From the NCBI RefSeq assembly GCF_049310905.1, contig NZ_JBMEMN010000002.1, positions 1 through 64,000 on the forward strand: DNA of 64,000 nt, read 5' to 3'. The position numbers and the translations under genes are program-made. Positions 8,011 through 15,905 of the stretch are shown here, piece after piece. The stretch's first letter is position 1; every line of letters starts with the position of its first letter. Origin of the DNA: Gudongella sp049310905. Lineage in GTDB: Bacteria; Bacillota; Clostridia; Tissierellales; Tissierellaceae. Below the pieces are notes generated by a model. The model worked only from the letters and a program-made list of their open reading frames with translations. It ran no database searches and was not told the DNA's origin.

Positions 8011-8982
8011 CTAGAACATCTTCTTGACAGCTGTCACAATTTCATCTGCACTTGGTACATAGTACTGCTCAAGTACCGGTGAGAATGGTACAGGAGTATT
8101 CATTGCACATAGTCTTGCAACTGGCGCATCCAGATAGTCAAAACCATCCTCGGCAATTACAGCCGCAATTTCACTTGCACAGCTTCCTCTCTTGTTTTCC
8201 TCTGTTACGATTATAACCTTGTTGGTCTTCTCAATTGACTTTAACATGGTTTCCTTATCAAATGGGAACAATGTCCTTGGATCGAGAATCTCGGCTTCGA
8301 TTCCTTCTTCTGCAAGCTTTTCAGCTGCAGCCAAGGCTTCGTGTACCATCTTTCCTGTTGCAACTATTGTAACATCGCTTCCTTCTCTCTTGATATCTGC
8401 AATACCAAATTCAATTGGTTCCATATTCTCATCCACTTCACCGCTTGCTCCGTAAAGGATCTTGTGCTCCAGGAATATAACAGGATTTTCATCATCTATG
8501 GATTTAAGCATCAGTCCATAAGCGTCGGCAGGAGTCGAAGGATAAACTACCTTTAAACCAGGTACATGTGTAAACCAAGCTTCCAGTGACTGGGAGTGCT
8601 GAGCTGCTGCACTTATTCCCGCACCAAGCGGAAGTCTTACAACCATTGGTAAATTGATTTTCCCACCAAACATATATCTCATTTTTGCAGCCTGGTTTAC
8701 CAGCTGATCCGAACCAACTGTTGCAAAGTCAATAAACATAAGCTCTGCAATCGGTCTAAGTCCTGTTGCAGCTGCACCTACTGCTGTTCCGATGATAACT
8801 CCCTCAGATATTGGGGTGTCTCTTACTCTTTCCGGTCCAAACTCATCAAACATCCCTGCTGAAACGCCAAAACAACCCCCAAACGCTCCAACATCCTCAC
8901 CAAATAGCAATACGTTTTCGTCTTCTCTCATTCGCTTATTCATAGCCTCTCTGATGGCTTCCATCATGCTCATGGTTTTCAT
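8011..8982 (-). CDS. acoB: acetoin dehydrogenase E1 component, beta subunit
   Basis: The beta subunit pairs with AcoA as a thiamine-diphosphate-dependent alpha2beta2 enzyme that cleaves acetoin and loads the acetyl unit on E2. The 323-residue protein shows the usual landmarks: FGEDVGAFGGCFGVSAG near residue 27-43, RDTPISEGVIIGTAVGAA, the ADAYGLMLKSI segment, and a transketolase C-terminal domain with ILDPRTLFPFD and a glutamate-rich VTEENKRGS. Its ATG comes immediately after the TAG of acoA, with the AGGAGGTAAG site inside the end of acoA, which implies tight co-translation. A pyruvate or branched-chain E1 is less likely because acoX and an AcoR-like regulator are present. Confidence 0.92.
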   Translation of the reverse strand: MKTMSMMEAIREAMNKRMREDENVLLFGEDVGAFGGCFGVSAGMFDEFGPERVRDTPISEGVIIGTAVGAAATGLRPIAELMFIDFATVGSDQLVNQAAKMRYMFGGKINLPMVVRLPLGAGISAAAQHSQSLEAWFTHVPGLKVVYPSTPADAYGLMLKSIDDENPVIFLEHKILYGASGEVDENMEPIEFGIADIKREGSDVTIVATGKMVHEALAAAEKLAEEGIEAEILDPRTLFPFDKETMLKSIEKTNKVIIVTEENKRGSCASEIAAVIAEDGFDYLDAPVARLCAMNTPVPFSPVLEQYYVPSADEIVTAVKKMF

Positions 8983-9963
8983 CTATCTTACCTCCTCTAC
9001 GATATCTGTATAAATATCCTGAACTATCGACTCTAAAGAAGGCACTGGGCTATCCTCTGCAAACTTGATGGCATCCGCTATTTCATTGACAATTTCATCA
9101 TCAATTTTCTTTAACTCTTCTTCTGTTACAATGTCATTATCCAATAAGTAAGCCACTGCCCTTGGTAGAGGATCCTTTGCCATCCATTCCTGAACTTCTT
9201 CAGATGCTCTGTATGTTGTTGGATCTCCCTCGAAATGTCCCTTGTGTCTGTATGTCTTACACTCTATAAGGGTTGGTCCCTGACCGCTTCTGGCTCTTGC
9301 AACTGCTTCCACAACAGCCTCATACACTGCGAATACATCGTTTCCATCTATGACTATTCCTGGAATGTTATAGGCAACAGCTCTGTCAGCTACATCCTGT
9401 ATTGCCTGGTGTCGCGCCTGGGACATTGAAATTCCGTAGAGGTTGTTTTCACATACAAATACAACAGGAAGCTTCCAGATGCTTGCCAGGTTAATAGATT
9501 CGTGGAATGTACCTTGGTTTGTAGATCCATCTCCAAAGAAGCATGCACATACCTGTCCAGATTTTCTATACTTTGCACTTAGTCCGGCTCCCACTGCTAT
9601 GTTCTGTCCAGCTCCTACTATACCGTTCGCACCTAGGATACCCTTGGTTGCATCAGCAATATGCATGGAGCCTCCCTTTCCTTTACAATATCCGGTTTCC
9701 TTTCCAAAAAGCTCTGCCATCATGTATTTGGTGTCTCCACCCTTGGCTATTATATGTCCATGACCTCTGTGTGTACTGGTGATAAAGTCATCATCATTCA
9801 GCGTTGCACATACACCTGTAGCGACAGCCTCTTCACCCAGATATAGATGTACAAATCCAGGAATGCTACCCTCAGCAAACAATCGGCTTGCATTTGTTTC
9901 AAATTCCCTGATACGCTTCATACTTTTGTACATTTCAATGATTTTTTCATTAGTCAAATCCAA
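8983..9963 (-). CDS. acoA: acetoin dehydrogenase E1 component, alpha subunit
   Basis: This 326-residue subunit binds thiamine diphosphate: the GDGSTNQG motif followed about 25 residues later by the CENN end lies around residues 167-200, and HLYLGEEAVATG and STHRGHGH near the N-terminus match the alpha subunits of AcoA and PdhA. The phosphorylation-loop equivalent YRHKGHFEGDPTTYR resembles AcoA more than PdhA. It follows the Lin0512 gene after 15 bases and abuts acoB. The acetoin assignment depends on context; the fold and role as an E1 alpha subunit are certain. Confidence 0.92.
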   Translation of the reverse strand: MDLTNEKIIEMYKSMKRIREFETNASRLFAEGSIPGFVHLYLGEEAVATGVCATLNDDDFITSTHRGHGHIIAKGGDTKYMMAELFGKETGYCKGKGGSMHIADATKGILGANGIVGAGQNIAVGAGLSAKYRKSGQVCACFFGDGSTNQGTFHESINLASIWKLPVVFVCENNLYGISMSQARHQAIQDVADRAVAYNIPGIVIDGNDVFAVYEAVVEAVARARSGQGPTLIECKTYRHKGHFEGDPTTYRASEEVQEWMAKDPLPRAVAYLLDNDIVTEEELKKIDDEIVNEIADAIKFAEDSPVPSLESIVQDIYTDIVEEVR

Positions 9964-9978
9964 GAAAATCCCTCCTTG

Positions 9979-10335
9979 CTATAGTATCTCTACTTCCACA
10001 CATGCCAGTGCAGCCTCTATGCTGCTGTCCTTGTCTCCAAAGTCTGGAATAAACAATCCTGGTACAGTCATACCCCCTTCGATTGTTTTGATGGTTTTCT
10101 GACCAACGGGAAGACACTTCTTGATTCTTTCCAGGTCCACCTCAGCCGGTCTTGCAACTGCTATGGTTACATTCACACCCACTCCCTTGTTTAGGTCATT
10201 GATTCCGACAACCTCCTCAAGGCCACACAAACAGCTTTTTGATACGGCATCAAGTACTGCTTTTTCAGCAGCTCTGGTAACATCCTGTCCGTGGAAATCC
10301 ACTCCCATTCCAAATTCGATGATAAATCTGTTCAT
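9979..10335 (-). CDS. Lin0512 family protein, first gene of the acetoin operon
   Basis: The 118-residue protein matches the small, cysteine-containing Lin0512 family by its opening MNRFIIEFGMGVDFHGQD, the central KSCLCGLEEV, and GMTVPGLFIPDFGDKD near the end. The function is unknown in the literature I know. An upstream frame extension of 27 residues is possible, but ATG at 10335 has GGAGGTGAATGG before it. It is the first gene after the sigma-54 promoter and lies 15 bases upstream of acoA, so it should be made whenever the complex is made. A role as an accessory or small-molecule-binding protein is inference only. Confidence 0.8.
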   Translation of the reverse strand: MNRFIIEFGMGVDFHGQDVTRAAEKAVLDAVSKSCLCGLEEVVGINDLNKGVGVNVTIAVARPAEVDLERIKKCLPVGQKTIKTIEGGMTVPGLFIPDFGDKDSSIEAALACVEVEIL

Positions 10336-10410
10336 CCATTCACCTCCAATTAACGCCCCCCTATCTAATCCCTCCTTTCCTATGGGCCACAAAGTACTAT
10401 TTCTATAAGA

Positions 10411-10428
10411 TTGCAATTCTCATGCCAA
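10411..10428 (-). promoter_or_regulatory. sigma-54 (-24/-12) promoter of the acetoin operon
   Basis: Read on the minus strand this is TTGGCATGAGAATTGCAA, matching the TGGCAY-N5-TTGCA consensus with correct spacing. Transcription would begin near 10400, some 65 bases before the Lin0512 start codon. An AcoR-type sigma-54 activator is encoded just upstream. Confidence 0.88.
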
Positions 10429-10487
10429 CTAAACCTAATCACACAAATGCGTTAATTTAAAAAATCAAGCCCACGGAAAAATCCCAA

Positions 10488-10539
10488 AGAAAAACAAATT
10501 CCCATAATCGGGAATCTGTTTTTCGCGATTATGGGAATT
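10488..10539 (-). terminator. intrinsic terminator after the AcoR-like gene
   Basis: A perfect 14-bp inverted repeat, AATTCCCATAATCG (10526-10539 and its complement at 10497-10510), encloses about 15 bases and is followed on the minus strand by TGTTTTTC. It separates the regulator from the acetoin promoter. Because it is a long dyad about 70-110 bases upstream of the -24 box, it could also serve as the activator binding site. Confidence 0.75.
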
Positions 10540-10553
10540 ATCCCGTTATTCTT

Positions 10554-12482
10554 CTATGATTTGTACTGCTTTGGATTTATGCTGTACTCCTTTAATTTTC
10601 TATACATGGCTGACTTACTAAGACCTATCATATCCCCAGCGCCTATTACATTTCCATTTGATTTTTCAAGAGCTCTCTTTATAAACTCCTTCTCCTGCTC
10701 CTTTATGGTTAAGCTCCCATAATCCTTCTCATCAGATTTATCATTAAAAAGATCCTCCGGCAACAACTCTTCTGTGATAAGACTCTCTTCACAGAGATGA
10801 TATGCTCTGTGCATTATATTCTCCAACTCCCTTACATTTCCCTTCCATTGGTTTCTTCCCAAACACCCACTAAACTCCCTGGACATCCTCTTGTCCGTAC
10901 GATTTGCAAGGTTAAGCTTTTTCAGAAAATGTTCTGCAAGAAGGATTACATCTTCGCCTCTTTTTCTTAGTGGAGGGATTTTTACATTGAATACATTAAG
11001 TCTGTAATACAGGTCCTCCCTGAAAGTCTTCCTCCTCGTCTCTTCCAGAAGATCTCTGTTGGTTGCCACAATAATCCTTACGTCAAGTTTCTTTGCAACC
11101 TTTCCACCTACTCTTGTAACTGTAAAATCATCCAAAACCCTTAAAAGTTTAGCCTGAAGGTCAAGAGGCAGCTCACCAATTTCGTCAAGAAAGAGTGTCC
11201 CTCCATTTGCCAACTCAAATTTACCAACCTTTCCTTCTCTGACAGCTCCAGTAAATGCACCTTTTTCATAGCCGAAAAGTTCACTCTCCACCAGATCCTT
11301 GGGTAATGATGCACAATTTATTGCAACAAATGGACCGTTGCTTCTACTACTATGGTTATGTATGGCATGTGCAAACAATTCCTTTCCTGTCCCACTTTCT
11401 CCTTCAAGAAGAACGCACCCTCTAGTTCTTGCAAATTTCTGTGCTTCCTTTATTGCTCTAAGCATATTCTCATTACCTGTAATTATGCAGTCAAAGCTAT
11501 AGTTAGCCTTGTTGCCGGAAACTACGTTTACAGTCTGGTGAACATCTTTCATTTCTCTAAAAAGTATAGCCATCCCTTTCTTTTCATGTTCGATCTCGAT
11601 TGGTGTTATTTTAACATTGCAGGGGATTCTTCTATCCTTGAATGTAAAATCCCAATCAACCCTTTTTGAAAATGCATCTTCACCCCTGAATATATTATCT
11701 CCCAGAATTTCTCTGATATCACTTTTATCGAGTTCACCACCCCTTATCCGAAGTATCCTGTCTCCGGCTTTATTTATACGGTGAATTCCAAAGTTATCAT
11801 TTACAATAATCATTCCATCAGCAATCGACTCCACTGTCGTATCCAGAATTGCATATGATTTTTTGAGAGAAAGCTGATTCTCAATTGAGTATGCTGCTGC
11901 AACAACAATACCCAAGGTATGTTTATGTGCTCCTAGACTATAACCGGACATATCCAGAACTCCAACCATTTCTCCATCTGTACCTTTTATAGGGGCAGCA
12001 GAACAAGTCCAAGGATGATGACCCATGCAGTAATGCTCAGCGCCTATTGTCTGTATCGGTTTTTGTTCAATCAGACAGGTACCGATTGCATTGGTTCCCA
12101 CTTGGTCTTCCTGCCAACTTGAACCCGGACAGAAATTGAGTCTCCTTGCATCCTCCTCTACGCTCTTCTCTCCGGTTATGTGAAGGATAATACCATTTTT
12201 ATCAGTAAGCACAAGAACAAACCCTGTTCCCAGAACAAGGCTGTTCAGATTTTCCATTATTGGTTTGGCTACTTCAATTAGGTCCCGGTTGCAGTGCATA
12301 ACTCCAAAAAACTCATCTTCATTGAGTCTTTTACCTGTACCACCATAAGGATCTACTCCAGCCTGCTTGCATCTTTTCCAGGAGTTTTTGATCACAGGTG
12401 ACACACGATCTGAAACTTCCCCAGTATTAATGTATCTTTCCCAATCGGTCTTAACCTCTTCAAGAAACTCCCAAGACATCAT
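10554..12482 (-). CDS. acoR: sigma-54-dependent transcriptional activator, AcoR-like
   Basis: The 642-residue protein has an N-terminal GAF-type sensor region (about 60-220, with the WKRC and GTNAIGTCL stretches typical of AcoR), a PAS-like segment (about 225-330), an AAA+ domain with Walker A GESGTGKE, the sigma-54 contact loop GAFTGA and Walker B TLFLDEIGE, and a C-terminal Fis-type helix-turn-helix (NVIGAGDMIGLSKSAMYRKL). The paired ATG codons at 12482 follow AAGGGAG. It lies directly upstream of the acetoin operon and its sigma-54 promoter, which makes acetoin the probable effector. It follows a Nudix gene by 11 bases and may share its transcript. Confidence 0.92.
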   Translation of the reverse strand: MMSWEFLEEVKTDWERYINTGEVSDRVSPVIKNSWKRCKQAGVDPYGGTGKRLNEDEFFGVMHCNRDLIEVAKPIMENLNSLVLGTGFVLVLTDKNGIILHITGEKSVEEDARRLNFCPGSSWQEDQVGTNAIGTCLIEQKPIQTIGAEHYCMGHHPWTCSAAPIKGTDGEMVGVLDMSGYSLGAHKHTLGIVVAAAYSIENQLSLKKSYAILDTTVESIADGMIIVNDNFGIHRINKAGDRILRIRGGELDKSDIREILGDNIFRGEDAFSKRVDWDFTFKDRRIPCNVKITPIEIEHEKKGMAILFREMKDVHQTVNVVSGNKANYSFDCIITGNENMLRAIKEAQKFARTRGCVLLEGESGTGKELFAHAIHNHSSRSNGPFVAINCASLPKDLVESELFGYEKGAFTGAVREGKVGKFELANGGTLFLDEIGELPLDLQAKLLRVLDDFTVTRVGGKVAKKLDVRIIVATNRDLLEETRRKTFREDLYYRLNVFNVKIPPLRKRGEDVILLAEHFLKKLNLANRTDKRMSREFSGCLGRNQWKGNVRELENIMHRAYHLCEESLITEELLPEDLFNDKSDEKDYGSLTIKEQEKEFIKRALEKSNGNVIGAGDMIGLSKSAMYRKLKEYSINPKQYKS

Positions 12483-12493
12483 ACCACTCCCTT

Positions 12494-12970
12494 CTAAATA
12501 GGATACCACCAGACATATGGCTCTTCCCAGTCCAGTACTCCCAGTAATAGATCTTTTCTTCTATCTCTAATGTAATGATTTAGGACCTTCAAAACCACTG
12601 GATGTGATATTTTTTCAAGAGCTGAATCCATCTTAACCCAATGCAGCACACCCTCATGATTTGGAACGACATAAGGTGCAGAGACCTCTCCAAAGAAAAT
12701 GTGATTTACAACAATCTCGTTGTCATCAACTCGATTATATACAATATACTTCAATTCTATTTTTTGTATTTTCGAACTGTCTATTCCTGTTTCCTCAAAC
12801 ACTTCCCTGTAAACTGCTCTGTAAGGATCGTTTATTTCCTCGGGCTCCATATGCCCTCCCACTCCAAACCAAACACCTGGAGCGATTTCCTTATCCTGAC
12901 TTCTTTCAAGCAACAACATCTGGTCATTCCACATCAGGAATGCTGTGACAATATTTCTGAACATAAGCAT
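12494..12970 (-). CDS. Nudix hydrolase
   Basis: Nudix enzymes hydrolyse nucleoside diphosphates linked to another moiety. The 158-residue protein contains the Nudix box GGHMEPEE...REVFEETGI at about residues 40-63, with the metal-binding glutamates intact, and resembles 8-oxo-dGTP diphosphatase-like (MutT) proteins of Firmicutes. ATG at 12970 has AAAAGGAGGGTGG upstream. The stop is 11 bases before the AcoR-like start, so the two may be transcribed together, though no functional link is obvious. Substrate unknown. Confidence 0.88.
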   Translation of the reverse strand: MLMFRNIVTAFLMWNDQMLLLERSQDKEIAPGVWFGVGGHMEPEEINDPYRAVYREVFEETGIDSSKIQKIELKYIVYNRVDDNEIVVNHIFFGEVSAPYVVPNHEGVLHWVKMDSALEKISHPVVLKVLNHYIRDRRKDLLLGVLDWEEPYVWWYPI

Positions 12971-13043
12971 ATTCCACCCTCCTTTTCTCACATATACCCT
13001 TTTTTTCTTACCTCAATACACAATATCAATACAGTGCTAAAGT

Positions 13044-13075
13044 AAAAATAAAACCCTGAATCATCAGGGTTTTAG
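13044..13075 (-). terminator. intrinsic terminator of the nitrilase-family gene
   Basis: A perfect 10-bp stem, AAAACCCTGA (13052-13061) with TCAGGGTTTT (13066-13075) and a 4-base loop, is followed on the minus strand by TTTTATTTTTAC. It lies 13 bases after the stop of the upstream gene. Confidence 0.88.
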
Positions 13076-13088
13076 CTTATATCTTTAT

Positions 13089-13895
13089 TCAGTAGAGCTC
13101 TTCTCTTCTGTGCTTTAGAAGAGGAAGTTCATTTCTTACCTTTTCTATCTTATCCGTATCGATTGTTACAAAAAGTATTCCTTCTTCTGTATCGAGCTCA
13201 GAATCAATGTCACCCCACGGGTCTGCCATTAGAGAATGACCATATGCAGTATATGAGCTTTCCTGATTTCTTGATTGAGAACATAGAAGCATATATACCT
13301 GGTTGTCCAGTGCTCTGGCTCTAGCCAAAAGATGCCAATGAGCTGGTCCTGTAACCATATTGAATGCTGCTGGCACCAGTACTGCCTGAACTCCCTGAAG
13401 TGCCAGTTTTCTTGTGAACTCAGGGAATCTTATATCATAGCAGATAATAAGACCCATTTTCACTCCATCAATATCAAATATTGTTGATTCATTTCCTTGT
13501 GAAAGCACATCTGATTCCTTAAAGGTTATACCGCCTTCCACATCAATATCAAAGAGATGAGCCTTTCTATGCTTTCCAATCAATTCACCAGCAGGCGAAA
13601 AGATATAGGAGGTATTGTATATGCTGTCTTCGCTCTGTTCAGGTATGGAACCTCCTGCGATATAAGCATTCAATTCAGTGGCCATATCTTTTAGAAATTC
13701 TGTTGTCTTTCCAGGGTATTCTTCTGCATATTCCGGGAATCTCGAATTATCATAGGGTACGTTAAACATTTCTGGAAGAACAAGAAGCCTTGCACCTTCT
13801 TTTGCTGCACCTCTTAGCATTTTTTCTGCAGTCTGAAGGTTTTTATCCTTGCCTTCGACGACCTCCATCTGAATAAGTGCTGCCTTAAGCTTCAT
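13089..13895 (-). CDS. carbon-nitrogen hydrolase (nitrilase superfamily), omega-amidase/Nit2-like
   Basis: The 268-residue protein carries the Glu-Lys-Cys triad of the superfamily: E in LLVLPEMF near residue 42, K in GKHRKAHLF near 110 and C in GLIICYDIRFPE near 150. The DNQVYMLLCSQSR and YGHSLMADPWGD stretches match Nit2/YafV-like omega-amidases and deaminated-glutathione amidases, which hydrolyse alpha-ketoglutaramate-type amides. It is cytoplasmic and has a normal length. It is transcribed alone, divergent from guaD. The exact substrate cannot be read from sequence. Confidence 0.87.
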   Translation of the reverse strand: MKLKAALIQMEVVEGKDKNLQTAEKMLRGAAKEGARLLVLPEMFNVPYDNSRFPEYAEEYPGKTTEFLKDMATELNAYIAGGSIPEQSEDSIYNTSYIFSPAGELIGKHRKAHLFDIDVEGGITFKESDVLSQGNESTIFDIDGVKMGLIICYDIRFPEFTRKLALQGVQAVLVPAAFNMVTGPAHWHLLARARALDNQVYMLLCSQSRNQESSYTAYGHSLMADPWGDIDSELDTEEGILFVTIDTDKIEKVRNELPLLKHRREELY

Positions 13896-14042
13896 TCTTT
13901 CACCTCATTTTATAATATTTCATCATACTCTTATGGGAAAAGTATATCACTTTATCGATATAATTCACAGTAGATATGCCAGGCATTTTCTCTTGTTCAA
14001 TACTGGGTATAAATATTATGATAATGAAAGGAGATGTTGTCC

Positions 14043-14507
14043 ATGAACAAATATATGAAAGCTGCCATAAATGAAGCATTGTTAGGCATTGAGAAAAGGC
14101 ATGGTGGTCCTTTTGGAGCTGTTGTAGTGAAGGATGGCATTATAATTGGAAGAGGCCACAACAATGTAATCGGCACCAAAGACCCCTCCGCTCATGGAGA
14201 AATAGTGGCCATCAGGGAAGCGACCAGAGCATTGGATGATTTTGACCTTTCAGGCTGTGAACTCTATACAACCTGCGAGCCATGTCCAATGTGCTATGGT
14301 GCAATTCATTGGGCAAGGATTGACAAGGTTTATTATGGTGCTACCAAGGAGGATGCCGCCAAGGTTGGATTTGATGATCAGATTCTAAATGACATCCTTC
14401 CTAGGCAGGAACATCATGGAAAGCCTCAGCTTATTCAAATCTACAGAGACGAGTGCATGGAAGTCTTTAAAAAATATGAAGAAGATGAAGAAAAGCAGCT
14501 ATATTAG
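14043..14507 (+). CDS. guaD: guanine deaminase (cytidine-deaminase fold)
   Basis: This enzyme converts guanine to xanthine in purine salvage or breakdown. The 154-residue protein has the zinc-binding and catalytic motifs of the CDA fold: HGE within SAHGEIVAIREA near residue 53, and PCPMC within TCEPCPMCYG near 83. The C-terminal FDDQILNDIL and QIYRDECMEVFKKY are typical of the short Bacillus-type guanine deaminase rather than TadA. The frame also has ATG at 14034, but that codon is one base from the AAAGGAG box; ATG at 14043 has proper spacing. A terminator follows immediately. Confidence 0.88.
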   Translation: MNKYMKAAINEALLGIEKRHGGPFGAVVVKDGIIIGRGHNNVIGTKDPSAHGEIVAIREATRALDDFDLSGCELYTTCEPCPMCYGAIHWARIDKVYYGATKEDAAKVGFDDQILNDILPRQEHHGKPQLIQIYRDECMEVFKKYEEDEEKQLY

Positions 14508-14512
14508 ACTAT

Positions 14513-14550
14513 AAAGGGTACCTACAACAGGTGCCCTTTAAATTTTATTT
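14513..14550 (+). terminator. intrinsic terminator of guaD
   Basis: Stem AAAGGGTACCT (14513-14523) pairs with AGGTGCCCTTT (14529-14539) with one wobble, followed by an AT-rich AAATTTTATTT tail. It lies 6 bases after the guaD stop. Confidence 0.82.
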
Positions 14551-14577
14551 GACATTGCCATCATTTTTTTATACAAT
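14549..14577 (+). promoter_or_regulatory. sigma-A promoter of the paired permease genes
   Basis: A perfect -35 box TTGACA (14549-14554) is followed after exactly 17 bases by TACAAT (14572-14577). The start site would fall near 14584, inside the base of a strong hairpin that forms the leader. Confidence 0.85.
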
Positions 14578-14578
14578 A

Positions 14579-14608
14579 ACACCATCCCCCGGCATGGGGG
14601 GGTGGTGT
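14579..14608 (+). promoter_or_regulatory. G/C-rich leader hairpin upstream of the permease genes
   Basis: In an otherwise AT-rich region, ACACCATCCCCC pairs with GGGGGGGTGGTGT around a short GGCAT loop. It lies directly after the promoter and about 30 bases before the start codon, so it would be the extreme 5' end of the mRNA. It lacks a T-run and so is not a terminator. Stabilisation of the 5' end or binding of a regulator are possible roles. Confidence 0.6.
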
Positions 14609-14639
14609 ATTAATAATAAATTACTGGAGGTTTTGATAA

Positions 14640-15122
14640 ATGGTAAGTCTTTATGTTGTAACAGCCGCTGCCCTTTTTGTTTCTTATCTATTTAATGCAA
14701 AAAAAACCATGATGGGCTTAAAAAAAGGATGGATGAAGTTTTCAAAAACCCTGCCAACCTATCTTAAGCTACTTATGATAATCTCATTGGTACTGATGCT
14801 GACAGAGGGCATAATAGTCGATTACCTAAGCCAGGATAACGTATTTCTGGGTTTGATATCCAGTCTGGTATTGGGGTCTGTAACGATGATGCCTGGATTC
14901 ATAGCATATCCTCTTGCAAGAATTCTTGTTGAAAGAGGTGTACCATACATGGTGGTTGCAGGTTTTGTGACATCTCTTATGCTTGTGGGAATTGTAACCT
15001 ATCCTCTTGAGAGCAAATATTTTGGATCCAAAGCCACTATTTTGAGAAATGCCATGAGTTTTGTTGTAGCTGGTTTAATAGCCGTTTTAATGGGCGTTTT
15101 CTATGGGGAGGTATTTATTTAA
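14640..15122 (+). CDS. permease half, DUF318/ArsP (YraQ-like) family, first partner
   Basis: The 160-residue integral membrane protein has about five hydrophobic segments with short loops. The VLGSVTMMPGFIAYPLARILVERGVPYMVVAGFV region resembles the conserved core of the DUF318/ArsP permease family, in which one full-length protein contains two such halves. Here the halves are on two genes: the TAA stop of this one overlaps the ATG of the next (TAATG). Start ATG follows ACTGGAGG. The transported substrate is unknown; metalloid efflux is known for ArsP itself but is not shown here. Confidence 0.7.
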   Translation: MVSLYVVTAAALFVSYLFNAKKTMMGLKKGWMKFSKTLPTYLKLLMIISLVLMLTEGIIVDYLSQDNVFLGLISSLVLGSVTMMPGFIAYPLARILVERGVPYMVVAGFVTSLMLVGIVTYPLESKYFGSKATILRNAMSFVVAGLIAVLMGVFYGEVFI

Positions 15123-15652
15123 TGAAGAAGATTGATAGAAACTATATTTATTTTGGTGTATTCCTGATGCTGGCCTTTGTTTCATTTCTTTCAGAATTTG
15201 ATCTTGGAATAAGGGTATGGAACAACTTCCTTGTCTTTGCAAAGGATATGGTTCTGATTTTACCCCCGGCCTTTGTCCTTATTGGACTTTTTGATGTATG
15301 GGCAAAAAGAGAATCAGTTGAGAAGCATTTTGGCGACAACAATAATCCTTTAAGATTTCTTTGGTCAGTTTTACTGGCTTCAACAACAGTAGGAGGCACT
15401 TTTGTTGCATTCCCGCTGGCAAATTCAATGTACCATAAGGGTGCAAAATACAGTTCGATCATAACTTATATAACCGCTGCTTCCCTATTTATGATACCCA
15501 TGAGTATTATGGAGGCAAGTATGCTGGGAATCAAATTTACAATTATTAGATTGATTGGATCTCTTCCCTTTATTATCGCCGGTGCAATTCTTCTTGAAAA
15601 ATATTTTGAAAAGTCAGGATATCAATTGCCTGTGGTACTTGATGATAAATAG
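15122..15652 (+). CDS. permease half, DUF318/ArsP (YraQ-like) family, second partner
   Basis: The 176-residue protein has about five membrane segments and the core ILPPAFVLIGLFDVWAKRESVEKHFG followed by ASTTVGGTFVAFPLANSMYHKGAKYSSIITYITAA, resembling the DUF318 repeat with conserved glycine, proline and small residues in the middle helices. It is translationally coupled to the first half by a one-base stop-start overlap. Together they would form one two-domain permease. A strong terminator follows. Substrate unknown. Confidence 0.7.
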   Translation: MKKIDRNYIYFGVFLMLAFVSFLSEFDLGIRVWNNFLVFAKDMVLILPPAFVLIGLFDVWAKRESVEKHFGDNNNPLRFLWSVLLASTTVGGTFVAFPLANSMYHKGAKYSSIITYITAASLFMIPMSIMEASMLGIKFTIIRLIGSLPFIIAGAILLEKYFEKSGYQLPVVLDDK

Positions 15653-15660
15653 AAATGACA

Positions 15661-15697
15661 ATGCCACCTGATGGTTTAATCGGGTGGCATGTTTTTT
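15661..15697 (+). terminator. intrinsic terminator of the permease operon
   Basis: ATGCCACCTGA pairs with TCGGGTGGCAT, with one wobble, around a short loop, and is followed by GTTTTTT. It also lies 14 bases from the end of the convergent minus-strand operon. Confidence 0.87.
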
Positions 15698-15710
15698 CTG
15701 GTTTTTCAAT

Positions 15711-15905
15711 CTATTTGTTCCTATTTAGATTTTTCAGAAGCTCCTCCATATTTAGATCATACATCTCTGAAAACTCTTCGACTGTTTCAAATAGATGGTT
15801 ACACATTACGCATTTCCCAACTATTTCATCGTAGGGTTTGAATATTTCCTCAGTCTGAGGATAATCCGATACTATATCCAGAATTTTATCCTCTTTTTCA
15901 ATCAT
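15711..15905 (-). CDS. small DUF1858-like protein
   Basis: The 64-residue protein reads MIEKEDKILDIVSDYPQTEE, then KCVMCNHLFETVEEF and a helical end. This resembles DUF1858-type domains, which are often found with hybrid-cluster or redox proteins; the CxxC pair could bind a metal. ATG at 15905 overlaps the dpaL stop by 8 bases, so it is translationally coupled to diaminopropionate ammonia-lyase. A frame extension of seven residues upstream lacks support. No function is established; an accessory role to the lyase is only suggested by the overlap. Confidence 0.65.
   Translation of the reverse strand: MIEKEDKILDIVSDYPQTEEIFKPYDEIVGKCVMCNHLFETVEEFSEMYDLNMEELLKNLNRNK

Noticed and set aside
9390..9846. 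Several plus-strand open frames inside acoA
   Set aside because: They are reverse-strand shadows of a strongly conserved gene.
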